A stretch of DNA of 53,411 bases from Haplomitrium mnioides (Eukaryota; Marchantiophyta; Haplomitriopsida; Calobryales): assembly GCA_049999725.1 (NCBI GenBank), contig JBNGIS010020443.1:1-53411 (forward strand), in the 5' to 3' direction. Position numbers and translations under genes: made by a program. The notes beneath the pieces are model-generated. The model had not been told where the DNA came from. It did no database searches and saw only the letters and a list, made by a program, of their open reading frames with translations. Positions 1 to 10,048 of this stretch are shown here, in pieces; the stretch's first letter is position 1, and each line of letters starts with the position of its first letter.

Positions 1-2468
1 TACATATATATACATCATATATATATTCTTGGTGGAGTGCTAGGCATCATCATGACTGAGTTTTCCCGTTACTTCCGGAAAGTGGCAGAAACTCAGTACG
101 ACGATTGATCAGGACCTGCTCTCGGGAACTGACGAAACCAGCAGGAAGTTGTGGCAGCTTGTCACTGCTACACATGATGAGGCTGAATAGTCTGAAACTT
201 TGTGTCTGACACCACATTGTGAAGGCTGCACTCTATGCGTATACAGTTGTGATATGCGTAGGTTTTTCCTAGACTATTGCAGCTTCCATTCAATTGTTGT
301 TGTGGTTAGTTTTGCTCTCCACAACTTCATAACTAATATATTCAGTGACTTTAGCGGATGTTCTGCATCCAAGTAGTCACCAGTGATGCGCTTCATGTGC
401 TATGTTCAGGGTGCAAAAGGCCCCAATCACTAACCTTTCAGCAGACCTCTCTGGGAGTTTTGCTCTTGGATGTTTGCTTCACAAGATCAAACTAAAGTGA
501 AATGAATGATGTCGCAAGGTGATGCTTGAGAGTTGACAGATTTTGATAGGTTGGATTCTTGGTGGAGTGCTAGGCATCATCATGACTGAGTTTTGCCGTT
601 GCTTCCGGAAAGTGGCAGAAACTCAGTACGACGATTGATCAGGACCTGCTGTCAGGAACTGATGAAACCAGCAGGAAGTTGTGGCAGCTTGTCACTGCTA
701 CACATGACAGACTGGATAGTCTGAAACTTTGTGTCTGACACCACATTGTGAAGGCTGCACTCTGTGTGTTGCGCAGTTGTGATGTGTATAGGTTTTTCCT
801 AGACTATTACAGCTTCCATTTAATTGTTTTTGTGGTTAGTTTTACTCTCCACAACTTCATATATATGAATATGTACATATATATACATCATTTTTCCCGT
901 TACTTCCGGATGATGAGGCTGAATAGACTGAAACTTTGTGTCTGACACCACATTGTCCAGGCTGCACTCTATGCCTGCACAGTTGTGATATGTGTAGGTT
1001 TTTCCAAGACTATTACAGCTTCCATTTAATTGTTTTTGTGGTTAGTTTTACTCTCCACAACTTCATATATATGAATATTTACATATATATACATCATATA
1101 TATATTCTTGGTGGAGTGCTAGGCATCATCATGACTGAGTTTTCCCGTTACTTCTGGAAAGTGGCAGAAACTCAGTACGACGATTGATCAGGACCTGCTG
1201 TCGGGAACTGACGAAACCAGCAGGAAGTTGTGGCAGCTTGTCATTGCTACACATGATGAGGCTGAATAGTCTGAAACTTTGTGTCTGACACCACATTGTC
1301 CAGGCTGAACTCTATACTTGCACAGTTGTGATATGTGTAGGTTTTTCCTAAACTATTGCAGCTTCCATTTAATTGTTGTTGAGGTTAGTTTTGCTCTCCA
1401 CAACTTCATAACTAATATATTGAGTGACTTTAGCGGATGTTCTGCATCCAAGTAGTCACCAGTGATGTGCTTCATGTGCTATGTTCAGGGTGCAGAAGGC
1501 CCCAATCACTAACCTTTCAGCAGACCTCTCTGGGAGTTTTGCTCTTGGATGTTTGCTTCACAAGATCAAACTAAAGTGAAATGAATGATGTCGCAAGGTG
1601 ATGCTTGAGAGTTGACAGATTTTGATTAGTTGGATTCTTGGTGGAGTGCTAGGCATCATCATGACTGAGTTTTCCCGTTACTTCCGGAAAGTGGCAGAAA
1701 CTCAGTACGACGATTGATCAGGACCTGCTGTCGGGAACCGACGAAACCAGCAGGAAGTTGTGGGAGCTTGTCACTGCTACACATGATGAGGCTGAATAGT
1801 CTGAAACTTTGTGTCTGACACCACATTGTGAAGGCTGCACTCTATGCGTATACAGTTGTGATATGTGTAGGTTTTTCCTAGACTATTGCAGCTTCCATTT
1901 AACTGTTGTTGTGGTTAGTTTTTCTCTCCACAACTTCATAACTAACATATATATACATCATATATTTACTGAGTAGCAGAAACTCAGTACGAGAATTGAT
2001 CAGGACCTGCTGTCGGGAACTGACGAAACCAGCAGGAAGTTGTGGCAGCTTGTCACTGCTACACATGATGAGGCTGAATTGTCTGAAACATTGTGTCTGA
2101 CACCACATTGTGAAGGCTGCACTCTATGCGTGCACAGTTGTGATATGTGTGGGTTTTTCCTGTACTATTGCAGCTTCCATTTAATTGTTTTTGTGGCTAG
2201 TTTTGCTCTCCACAACTTCATAACTAATATATTCAGTGATTTTAGCAGATGTTCTGTATCCAAGTAGTCACCAGTGATGCGCTTCATGTGCTATGTTCAG
2301 GGTGCAGAAGGCCCCAATCACTAACCTTTCAGCAGACCTCTCTGGGAGTTATGCTCTTGGATTGGATGTTTGCTTCACAAGATCAAACTAAAGTGAAATG
2401 AATGATGTCTCAAGTAGATGCTTGAGAGTTGACAGATTTTGATTAGTTGGATTCTTGGTGGAGTGCTA
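1..2468. repeat. Array of ~530-bp tandem repeat, left part
   Basis: Units start at TTCTTGGTGGAGTGCTA. Full 530-bp units occupy 26-555 and 1105-1634. Shortened units lie at 556-890, 890-1104, 1635-1970 and 1970-2451, and a last unit starts at 2452 and is cut at 2468 by the copia element. In the short units the second half is replaced by an AT-rich module (TACATATATATACATCAT type) at about 1-25, 860-890, 1065-1104 and 1945-1970. Each unit has an inverted repeat ACTGAGTTT/AAACTCAGT (about 53-94 in unit 1) followed by CCTGCT/AGCAGG (about 114-138). Short reading frames in it carry no recognisable domain. I do not recognise the family; it may be a satellite or tandem copies of a non-autonomous element. 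Confidence 0.9.
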
Positions 2469-3349
2469 TGTTGGAAATGTATCTTTGCTGCTGTAGAGTA
2501 GCCAGCTCTGATACCATGTTGAACATGTATCTTTGCTGCTGTAAATAGAAACAACTAACTATTGTTAGTTGTTGAGGCTAGCTAGTGTGGATAGCTAATT
2601 GACATTTTAGAGGGGCTGCCAAGTTGCAGGCCCCCTTAGAAATTTATGATTGTTACAGTGAGCAGTGAGCAATAGGCTCAGAAATAGGATGTTTGTTAGA
2701 ATGTCAGAAGGGGGTGCAGGATTCAGGTGATCCCCTTTCCACCTGCTCGATGTTTTGCCCAACTCTAATCAATATGGTTCAACTTGTATGTCAGCGGAAG
2801 CTGACCCCTATTGGTATATAAACATGAGGAGTCCTCTTAAGGGATTATCCTCAGCAATCATATTTCCTGTTCGCATTCTTCCTCTTCCTGTGGTTCAATA
2901 TTTGTGAAGGTCGCAGCATCACGACGGTGTTCATGATATCACTTTCTTGATATTGCATTTAGAGCACAGGCAACAGATTAGACGAGCGAGCATACTTCGT
3001 GAGGAGGTCGCGAGTTCGCAAGGAGGCTGCAGCTTGTCTGGTGGCGAATGTCAGCACGTTGAAAACAGGGACCAAGTTCCCGTTTTTGACTGCCCTCCGG
3101 CATCATGTTTTTGTGATTTCAAGCCAACAACGCTCATTTTGCGACTGGGAGCGTCTGGCGAAAATCGCGTCTACCCTACTTCGTGATTTTCTGGACCCCC
3201 GTGATCGATTTCTGGAGCATCGCAATTCTGCCATTTTGCGACCTTCGATCTGACCTCATCTGTCTCCTTCGAAGCATATTTCAATCAAGTGCTCCTTTTT
3301 GACAGCCTCTCAGCTCTTCACGTGGAGTTTTCAAGTTTACTTTCCAACA
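2469..3349 (+). repeat. 5' LTR of the copia element
   Basis: This 881-bp LTR has terminal inverted bases TGTTGGAAA...TTTCCAACA. The 3' LTR, once its two nested insertions are removed, adds up to about 880 bp (7446-7765, 8734-9243, 10064-10113) and matches it closely. It contains a TATA-like TATATAAA at 2815-2822. Small reading frames inside it are incidental. Confidence 0.93.
2815..2822 (+). promoter_or_regulatory. TATA box of the copia LTR
   Basis: TATATAAA occurs at an expected position within the LTR. The same motif is kept in the solo LTR (around 8110) and in the 3' LTR (around 8759-8766), which supports it as the element's core promoter at the U3/R border. The transcription start is not determined. 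Confidence 0.6.
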
Positions 3350-3368
3350 GGTTATGGGCCCACAACGC
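3350..3368 (+). promoter_or_regulatory. Primer binding site for a half-tRNA (initiator tRNA-Met 5' fragment)
   Basis: GGTTATGGGCCCACAACGC starts directly after the LTR's terminal CA. It matches 18 of 19 bases of the reverse complement of plant initiator tRNA-Met positions about 21-39, across the anticodon arm, rather than the tRNA 3' end. Its first base pairs with nucleotide 39. That is the primer arrangement described for Drosophila copia, which uses a 39-nt 5' tRNA half. The tRNA sequence was recalled from memory and should be aligned. Confidence 0.8.
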
Positions 3369-3730
3369 GAGTTGAGTCTGGTAGCACGATGAAGAAATTT
3401 CGTGGAGACATTTCATCTTTGGGATAAGATGAAGCTGCTGTTGGTGATTCAACATCTAAAGCCAGAAATTTATTTTTGGTCATCCTCCAGATTGTTTTTT
3501 CATCTTTTGTTAAAGCTGAAAGTTTTTTTGGTCAATCAAGACCTGAGGGAAATTACTGAGGATCCCCAAGCTGGATATATTCTGATCTCTGAAATGTCTA
3601 GGGTTGATATAGGAAATGTTTGGGAAGAGCTGAGCAGAAGGCCTGGGCATCCAGTATGCTGAGCCTTGAAGATCATCTTTTGGAGTTGGTGAGAAACTGC
3701 AGCAATACACATGAAGCTTGGCATACACAT

Positions 3731-4070
3731 GAGAGTTGACAGATTTTGATTAGTTGGATTCTTGGTGGAGTGCTAGGCATCATCATGACTGAGTTTTCCC
3801 GTTACTTCCGGAAAGTGGCAGAAACTCAGTACAACGATTGATTAGGACCTGCTGTTGGGAACTGACAAAACCAGCAGGAAGTTGTGGCAGCTTGTCACTG
3901 CTACACATGATGAGGCTGAATAGTCTGAAACTTTGTGTCTGACACCACATTGTCAAGGCTGCACTCTATGCGAGCACAGTTGTGATATGTGTAGGTTTTT
4001 CCTAGACTATTGCAGCTTCCATTTAAGTGTTGTTGTGGCTAGTTTTGCTCTCCACGACTTCATAACTAAT
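3731..4070 (+). repeat. Piece of the 530-bp host repeat inside the copia leader
   Basis: The segment spans a unit junction: about 25 bp of the tail of one 530-bp unit, then about 315 bp of the head of the next, ending at CTTCATAACTAAT. An 11-bp direct repeat ATGAAGCTTGG flanks it at 3711-3721 and 4074-4084. Between the left copy and the segment lies a short filler with a second ACACATGA. This looks like a local satellite segment captured during repair of a break. Confidence 0.8.
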
Positions 4071-4335
4071 AAAATGAAGCTTGGGAATTACTATCAAGTA
4101 ATTATGAAGGCAAGCGGACTATGAAGAGAATTTTCCTGAAACAGATGAAGGAAAGTTCAACTATCACTGTACATGTGATGAGAGTCAAAGTCTGTGGCTG
4201 GATAGTTTCAGGCAGTTTCAATCATGATTTGAGGAGGCCACGGCATGTGTCTTGCTCAACAGCCTTGCTGAAGATTATTTATGACTTTTGGTCATGACGA
4301 TGGAGGTGAAGGGGTCTGATATAGACCTGTAATTC

Positions 4336-4554
4336 GTGATGAGTCGCTTGCTCAGCAAAGAGCAGAGGCAAAGAAAAGAAAAGATGAATGACAATGCTTT
4401 GATTGCCATAGGAGATGAGAAAGAATGGATACCTGCAGAGATATGCACCTGTCAATATTGCAAGAAACCTGGACACTTGTCCAAATCCTGCAAGAAGAAC
4501 CTGGCTGACAAGTTTGGAGGAGAGGAGAGAATTCTCAGGACACCTCCAGTGTAG
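4336..4554 (+). pseudogene. copia gag remnant with CCHC zinc knuckle
   Basis: A 72-residue open stretch holds CQYCKKPGHLSKSC (about residues 39-52). This fits the CX2CX4HX4C nucleocapsid knuckle, followed by a basic run. In copia elements this sits at the C-terminal end of Gag and binds genomic RNA. The usual N-terminal capsid region is not visible upstream, where the captured repeat and about 250 bp of unrecognised sequence lie. It reads toward the protease remnant that begins near 4610. Overlapping minus-strand frames are shadows. Confidence 0.75.
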
Positions 4555-4609
4555 CAGTTGTTGAAAAGGAATCATCTCAAGACAATGATTAATAAACCTA
4601 CCTTGAAGA

Positions 4610-5345
4610 AGTGGATGACCAGGATGATCTGATACGTGGTGCATCCAGCCATATGTCATCAAGGAAGGTATGATTAATGGATGTCATCAGAGGAAATTCC
4701 AGAGTTGACAGAGTTGGGTAACAGCTCTGGAGGACAGACAATGGCAACAGGCTGTGCATCTCAGTATTAAAGGATTGGGAGGGAGGAGCGCCACCCACAT
4801 CCTGGAGGGAGTCCTTTATGAGCCTGAGATCACAAAAGAATTCCTGTGAGTGAGTGCACTTTCCAGGACTTGCTTGGTGGTCAACTGTGACCCATATAAG
4901 CTCAACAGCCCTGGATAAGGTTGGCAAGGTAGTTGGTGTTGGTATCATGAGAGAGAAGCTGTGTAGATTGGATTGCATCCCAGAGGTTGAAGAAAGCCTG
5001 AGTATGGCTAACCAGAGAGAAGGGGATAGATCTCTGGCACCACAGGCTTGGACACTTGGGGAAGCAAGGACTCAGGTTGCTTACCAGCATGGTGAGCAAC
5101 ATGGTTTGGAAAAATCTACCTCACTTGAGTTCTGTGAAAGATGTGTGAAGGGAAAATCACACAAAATCTGCAGACAAGAAGGGCACCATTGGATGGAAGG
5201 TATCCAGGTTGTTGGAACTAGTCCACAGCTACATATGTGGATCTATGCAGACACCTTCACTGTTTGGCTACAGATGTCTTTGTATCATTCACAGATGAAA
5301 ATCAAAGATTTCCTTTGTCTACTTCATGAACAGCAAGGATGAGAT
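4610..5345 (+). pseudogene. copia protease, GAG-pre-integrase and start of integrase, broken
   Basis: Around 4622-4666 the frame reads DDLIRGASSHMSS, a decayed form of the copia protease motif DSGASSHM with the catalytic Asp-Ser changed to Ile-Arg. Further on (about 5085-5170) comes a GAG-pre-integrase zinc-type stretch with CERCVKGKSHK. The start of the integrase core follows, readable only if the frame changes near 5250. A 162-residue open frame covers 4854-5342. The remaining integrase core (5346-6230) is too decayed to delimit. At least one frameshift and the lost protease Asp make it non-functional. Confidence 0.7.
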
Positions 5346-6230
5346 GTTTCAATGTTGCAAACATGTCTTGTTGGGATGGAGAATGAAGTTAACAATAGAG
5401 TCAAAGATTTTGGAGTGATGGCAACAGTTTCAGAGTTTTCTTGTGAAGAGTTGGCATCAGAGCATAGATGATTGCTCAGGATTCTCCACACCAGGACGGT
5501 GTGGCAGCATAGCTAAACAGGACAATTGTCAAGAGGCCTGAAAGCATGTTACATATGCTGGCCTGGAGGACAAGTTCTGTGGTAGCATGGCTGAACAGGA
5601 ACTTTGTTGGGAAGGCTGAAAGCATTGCATATGCTGGCCTGGAGAACAAGTTCTACGCAGTGGGAGTGGCCACAGCTGAAGAATATCAGCACCACAAATG
5701 TAATTGAAGGGTTAGCACCTTGGCAGGCTTGGGAGTTCAACCTTCAGTGAAGCATCTCAGACATTTTTGGCTGCAACACATACTTCTTGGTTCCTGTGAC
5801 ACTTCGCACGAAGTTGGAACCTAAGAGAGTAAAGCGTATTTTTCCTTGGGTACAGTGAAGGAGGGAAGGCCTATGACTGTGACCCAGTCACAAGCAAAAC
5901 AATCTGGTAGAGGTATGCCGTTTTCAATGAGTGGGAGGTAGGGAACAGGTTGGATGAAAATCCAAGCCCTGCCCTCCCTGATATTCAGAGGAAGATGGAG
6001 AACTGGCCAGATTCTGGGCAACAATTTGCAGAGGGTGGACCAGCCATCTTGGAGGGAATCTGAAGACAGTGGGAAAAGGCATTGCAATCTGTGAGGAAGT
6101 CACAGTGTTTCTGAAGTTCGGTTGTCAGGCTTGGAAGATAGGAAGGTAAGGCAAAAGTTGTTCTTGAGCAAGAACGAACGAGCCTAAGGCAGGCCATGAA
6201 AAGGGATGATGCTAAACAGTGGGAGCAGGC
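5346..6230 (+). pseudogene. decayed copia integrase/linker region
   Basis: This stretch lies between the start of the integrase core and the RT domain, where a copia element keeps the rest of integrase and a linker. Two near-copies of a GAACAGG-AA...TATGCTGGCCTGGAG motif (about 5515-5580 and 5590-5655) indicate a small internal duplication of about 70 bp. No continuous domain can be read, and the minus-strand frames here are shadows. The assignment is by position. Confidence 0.45.
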
Positions 6231-6239
6231 TACGAAAGT

Positions 6240-7395
6240 TAAGTACCAATACCAATCCTTGATACAGATTGGGACTTGGACTCCGAGAGATTTCCCAGAA
6301 GGCAGGAGAACCATTGAGTGCAAGTGGGTATTGGGAGCTCAAGCGTGAAGCTGTAGTCACCAAGTACAAGGCACACTTGGTAGCCTAGGGATATCTGCAG
6401 AAGGAAGGTATCGTTTTCAGGAACATTCGCCCCAGCGGTGGTGAAGTTGACGTCAATCCGCTGCTAACCGGCCGTTGCAGCAGATGTGGACAGGGAAGTT
6501 CCCTGTCCATCAGATGGATGTGAAGTCAGGTTTCCTGAATGAAGATCTCAAGGAAGAGATCTGTATGGTGCAACCTGCAGGGTTTTGAGGCACCTGATAT
6601 GGAACACAAGGTATGTGTCTCCTAGGAAGTCTCTGTAGGGACTAGAGCGGTCCTCAAGAGCATGGTATGAGGAGATGGACCAGTACTTGCAAAGTCGTGG
6701 ATATTCATGATACACATCCGATCACAGCAAGACTGCTCAGAGGTAAAGAAGTCTATCATCAGGCACTGTACATGACCTGCTGTTATTCAGTGTTACCTGA
6801 ATTTGCTGCGCAGCATGAAGCATGGTCTGAATAACCAATTTGAGAAGTGGACCTTGGAGGCGTACACTACATATGTGGGACACAGGTGATTGGAGACAGG
6901 AATGCAAGAGCTCAATCAGCAAAGGAAGTTGCAAAGCCTGCACTTGATGCTGATTGCATACTGTCAATAGGTACTTGAAGGGTACAAGGGATCTTGGCAT
7001 CATCTGGAAGGGTGATAAAGGGATCAAGCTTACTGGCAACAGTGATGCAGATTGGGGAGGAGATGGCTATCTCCTGGAGGAGTCAAATGTAGAGGACCAC
7101 TACCCTTTCATCGACTGAAGCTGAGTACAGGGCATTGCCAAATGCCTGTAAGGAAGATGCGTGGATATGCAGGTTGCTTGATTGGATTCAAGCAAGGGAC
7201 ACTTTTTTCTGTGTGACTACCTTGGATGCATGGAACTGGCATCAACCCAGTCCAACATCCAAAGACAAACACGTTGACTTCCAGTGTCACTTCACACCTG
7301 CTTGGAATGAAGTGGAACTGGAGTATTGTGTGACAGTAGAGATGGCAGCCGACGTTCTCACCAAAGCATTGCCCAAGAATGATACTTCAAGCTGA
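6240..7395 (+). pseudogene. copia reverse transcriptase and RNase H, broken
   Basis: Recognisable pieces in copia order: YQSLIQIGTWTPRDFPEGRR with IECKWV (about 6246-6340), marking the start of the RT domain; KYKAHLVA then a stop and GYLQKEGI (about 6362-6410); a block equivalent to MDVKSAFLNGDLKEEIYM spread over shifted frames (6510-6570); a GLxxSPRAWYEEMDQYL-like block (6630-6690); and RNase H marks GNSDADWGGD (7032-7062), STEAEY (about 7115-7130) and ADVLTKALPK (about 7347-7376). Several frameshifts and stops separate them. The last open frame (7135-7395) is the RNase H end. No active-site YVDD block could be read with confidence. Confidence 0.8.
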
Positions 7396-7431
7396 TCAAC
7401 AAGATGGGGATCTACAGATCTACAGCAACAT

Positions 7432-7445
7432 GCGAAAAGTGGAAG
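7432..7445 (+). promoter_or_regulatory. Polypurine tract of the copia element
   Basis: GCGAAAAGTGGAAG lies immediately before the 3' LTR start (TGTTGG at 7446), where plus-strand synthesis would be primed. It is purine-rich with a single T. Confidence 0.6.
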
Positions 7446-7765
7446 TGTTGGAAATGTATCTTTGCTGCTGTAGAGTAGCCAGCTCTGATACCATGTTGAA
7501 CATGTATCTTTGCTGCTGTAAATAGAAACAACTAACTATTGTTAGTTGTTAAGGCTAGCTAGTGTAGATAGCTAGTTGACATTTTAGAGGGGCTGCCAAG
7601 TTCCAGGCCCCCTTAGACATTTATGATTGTTACAGTGAGCAATGAGCAATAGGCTCAGAAATAGGACATTTGTTAGAATGTCAGAAGGGGGCGCAGGATT
7701 CAGGTGATCCCCTTTCCACCTGCTCGATGTTTTCCCCACTCTAATCAATATGGGGCAACTTGTAT

Positions 7766-8728
7766 TGTTGGAAATGTATCTTTGCTGCTGTAGAATAGCC
7801 AGCTCTGATACATGATGAACATGTATCCTTGCTGCTGTAAATAGGAACAACTAACTATTGTTAGTTGGATAGTGTAGCTAGTGTAGATATCTAATTGACA
7901 TTTTAGAGGGGCTGCCAAGTTCAAGGCCCCTCCTTAGACATTTATACTTGTGACAGTGAGCAGTTAGCAATAGGCTCAAAATAGGAGGTTTGTTAAGGTT
8001 GTCAGAAGGAAGGCCACATGCAGGCCATTCCCTCCTGCCACTGTCTAATGTTAATTGCCCCCTTCATTACTGGGGCAACTTGTATGTCAGCGCAAGCTGA
8101 CTTCTATTGATATATAAACATGAGGAGTCCTTAAGGATGCATCCTCAGCATTCATATTTCCCGTGTGCATTCTTCCTCTGGTTCATATTTATGAAGGCGT
8201 TCTAGATATCAGTTCTTGATATCATTTTGGAGCACAGGCAGCAGGGTCGACTTGCGAGGAGGTTGCGAGCTCGAAAAGAAGCTGTGGCTTCCCTGGTCAC
8301 GAATGTCAGCACGTCGACGTCGAGAAGGTTGCGTCTTCGTGAGGAGGTCGTGGAAGGGTGAGGAGGTCGCGAGTTCGTGAGGAACTCGCGAGTTCCTGAG
8401 GAGGTCGCACAATCGTCAGGAGGCCGCGAGTTCGTCAGACGGCTGCGAGTCGTCAAGTGAAAAAGGCAGGACGTCGAAAACAGGGATCGTGTTCCCGTTT
8501 TCGGCCGCCCTCCTTCTTAATCGCATTTCTGCGATTTCTGGACCCCCCCGCCATCGATTTCTGGAAGACTTCTGGAGCATCGCGATTCTGCCGTTTCGCG
8601 AGCTGTTTTCTGGCGTTTTTCGATCTGACCTCATTCCTGTCTCCTTTGAAGCACACATTTCGATCACGTGCTCCCTTTCGACAGTTTCTCAACTCCTTCA
8701 CGTGGATTTTCAAGTTTACTTTCCAACA
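7766..8728 (+). mobile_element. Solo LTR of a related copia element, nested in the 3' LTR
   Basis: A 963-bp LTR with the same ends (TGTTGGAAATG...TTTCCAACA) sits in the outer LTR. It is flanked by a perfect 5-bp duplication TGTAT (7761-7765 and 8729-8733), so it arrived by integration and then lost its internal region by LTR-LTR recombination. It differs from the outer LTR in its middle and has an added GC-rich stretch at about 8325-8460. The same family integrated into its own LTR after the outer copy was in place. Confidence 0.92.
8325..8460. repeat. GC-rich ~20-bp minisatellite within the solo LTR
   Basis: Imperfect repeats of a GAGGAGGTCGCGAGTTCGT-like unit, rich in CpG, in an otherwise AT-rich region. 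The outer LTR carries only one or two such units near 2995-3020 and 8940-8965, so the unit has expanded in this copy. Frames on both strands through it are incidental. Confidence 0.65.
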
Positions 8729-9243
8729 TGTATGTCAGCGTAAGCTGGCCCCTATTGGTATATAAACATGAGGAGTCCTCTTAAGGGATTATCCTCAGCA
8801 ATCATATTTCCTGTTCTCATTCTTCCTCTTCCTCTGGTTCGATATTTGTGAAGGTCGCAGCATCACGACGGTGTTCTTGATATCACTTTCTTGATATTGC
8901 ATTTAGAGCACAGGCAACAGATTCGACGAGCGAGCATACTTCGCAAGGAGGTCGCGAGTTCCCAAGGAGGCTGCAGCTTGTCTGGTGACGAATGTCAGCA
9001 TGTCGAAAGCAGGGATCAAGTTCCCGATTTCGATTGCCCTCCTGCATCGCGTTTTTGCAATTTCGAGCCAGTGACACTCGTTTCGCGACTGGGAGCGTCT
9101 GGCGAAAATCACGTCTACCCTAAATCACGATTTTCTGGACCCCCGTGATTGATTTCTAGAGCATCCCGATTCTGCCGTTTCGCGACCTTCGATCTGACCT
9201 CATCTGTCTCCTTCGAAGCATATTTCGTTCAAGTTCTCCTTTT

Positions 9244-10048
9244 TTTTTTTTTCTTTTTTTGACCGAAAGCAAACAACTTTATTTACTTTCAAGCACCAAG
9301 GATACAACCGCGGCCAGCAATCAGGCTGAGCGGCAAAAACCAACAACCAATCAATCCCTTTCGGGATCTAGCCTAGTAAATAACAACAGCCCAATGCCCT
9401 CAATCCAGATTACTACTAACATCCAAATTCCAGTAAACTGAGTCCTTATCACGGATACAAAGCAAATGCCTTGCTCCCCATGTTCTGTCAAAGGCTTCAA
9501 GAATTTTTTCTCTTTTCTCTTCATTTTGAGCCTTTCTCCAGTCTCTACAAACATCGCGCCAAGCTTTCTTTCTGTACTCAATCAGTCTCATCCAGATTTT
9601 CTTTTTCAAGTAGTACATATCCATGTGTGACTTCTCGAACACTATTGCATTCCTAGACAGCCATATGGAGTAAAGTATTACTCCTCTAAGGAAGGACCAG
9701 ATCTCTTGCGCTACGACCAGTGCCTTTGGAATTCTGTCGCCTAGGATGCATTGCTGCCACGTTGGCTTCCACCTTTTGGTATTCGCCCAAATGGAGAACA
9801 CTAATCTGTTAATGATATTTCCTGCCCACTTCCAGATGGTGTTGATCCTAGGACAGAGCCAGAAACAGTGAATGAAGTCTTTCAGTAAATCCTCCTTGCA
9901 GCAGACACATCTTGCATCAATCTCAAAGCCAGGCTTCTCTGTTTTTTTTCTGAAGCTCCCAATTTGCACACCTCGTTGGACAATAAGCCACATTAATGAG
10001 GCCTCTTTGGCTGATAAAAGTCAAGATTATTAAGTTTCAGGACAACAG
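9244..10048 (-). mobile_element. 5'-truncated L1-type LINE, antisense, nested in the copia 3' LTR
   Basis: The insert is bounded by a perfect 15-bp duplication TCAAGTTCTCCTTTT at 9229-9243 and 10049-10063. On the plus strand it begins with a T-run (9244-9260), which is its poly(A) tail on the minus strand. The coding remainder is an ORF2 C-terminus. Long variable duplications, a poly(A) tail and 5' truncation are the signature of target-primed reverse transcription. Confidence 0.93.
9400..9993 (-). pseudogene. LINE ORF2 C-terminal fragment with zf-RVT domain
   Basis: This is a 197-residue frame ending at a stop near 9400. Residues about 30-55 hold CVCCKEDLLKDFIHCFWLC, the CCHC-type zinc-binding region that follows the reverse transcriptase in plant L1-type elements (zf-RVT family). 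It is followed by the usual Trp-rich helical segment with RGVILYSIWLSRNAIVF (about 115-131). The frame continues upstream of the shown Met for nine codons to a stop at 10021-10023, so endonuclease and RT are absent. The remaining part is uninterrupted, suggesting a fairly recent insertion. It cannot move by itself. Confidence 0.88.

Noticed and set aside
165-215. C/D-box snoRNA-like motifs (ATGATGA followed by CTGA twice) in the 530-bp repeat
   Set aside because: C and D motifs are only ~25-40 bases apart, the box C is lost in other units (ATGACAG in unit 2), and no terminal stem is present.
748-2267. Cys-rich small frames such as CLTPHCEGCTLCVHSCDMC in the 530-bp units
   Set aside because: They recur only because the DNA repeat recurs; changes between units do not preserve the frame or the cysteines, and no start context is shared.
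4279-4978. Two minus-strand frames of 126-127 residues
   Set aside because: They are antisense shadows of the copia zinc-knuckle and protease region, with no recognisable domain.
8202-8765. Six overlapping frames on both strands in the solo LTR
   Set aside because: They follow from a GC-rich minisatellite with few stops; no domain, and the region is LTR sequence.
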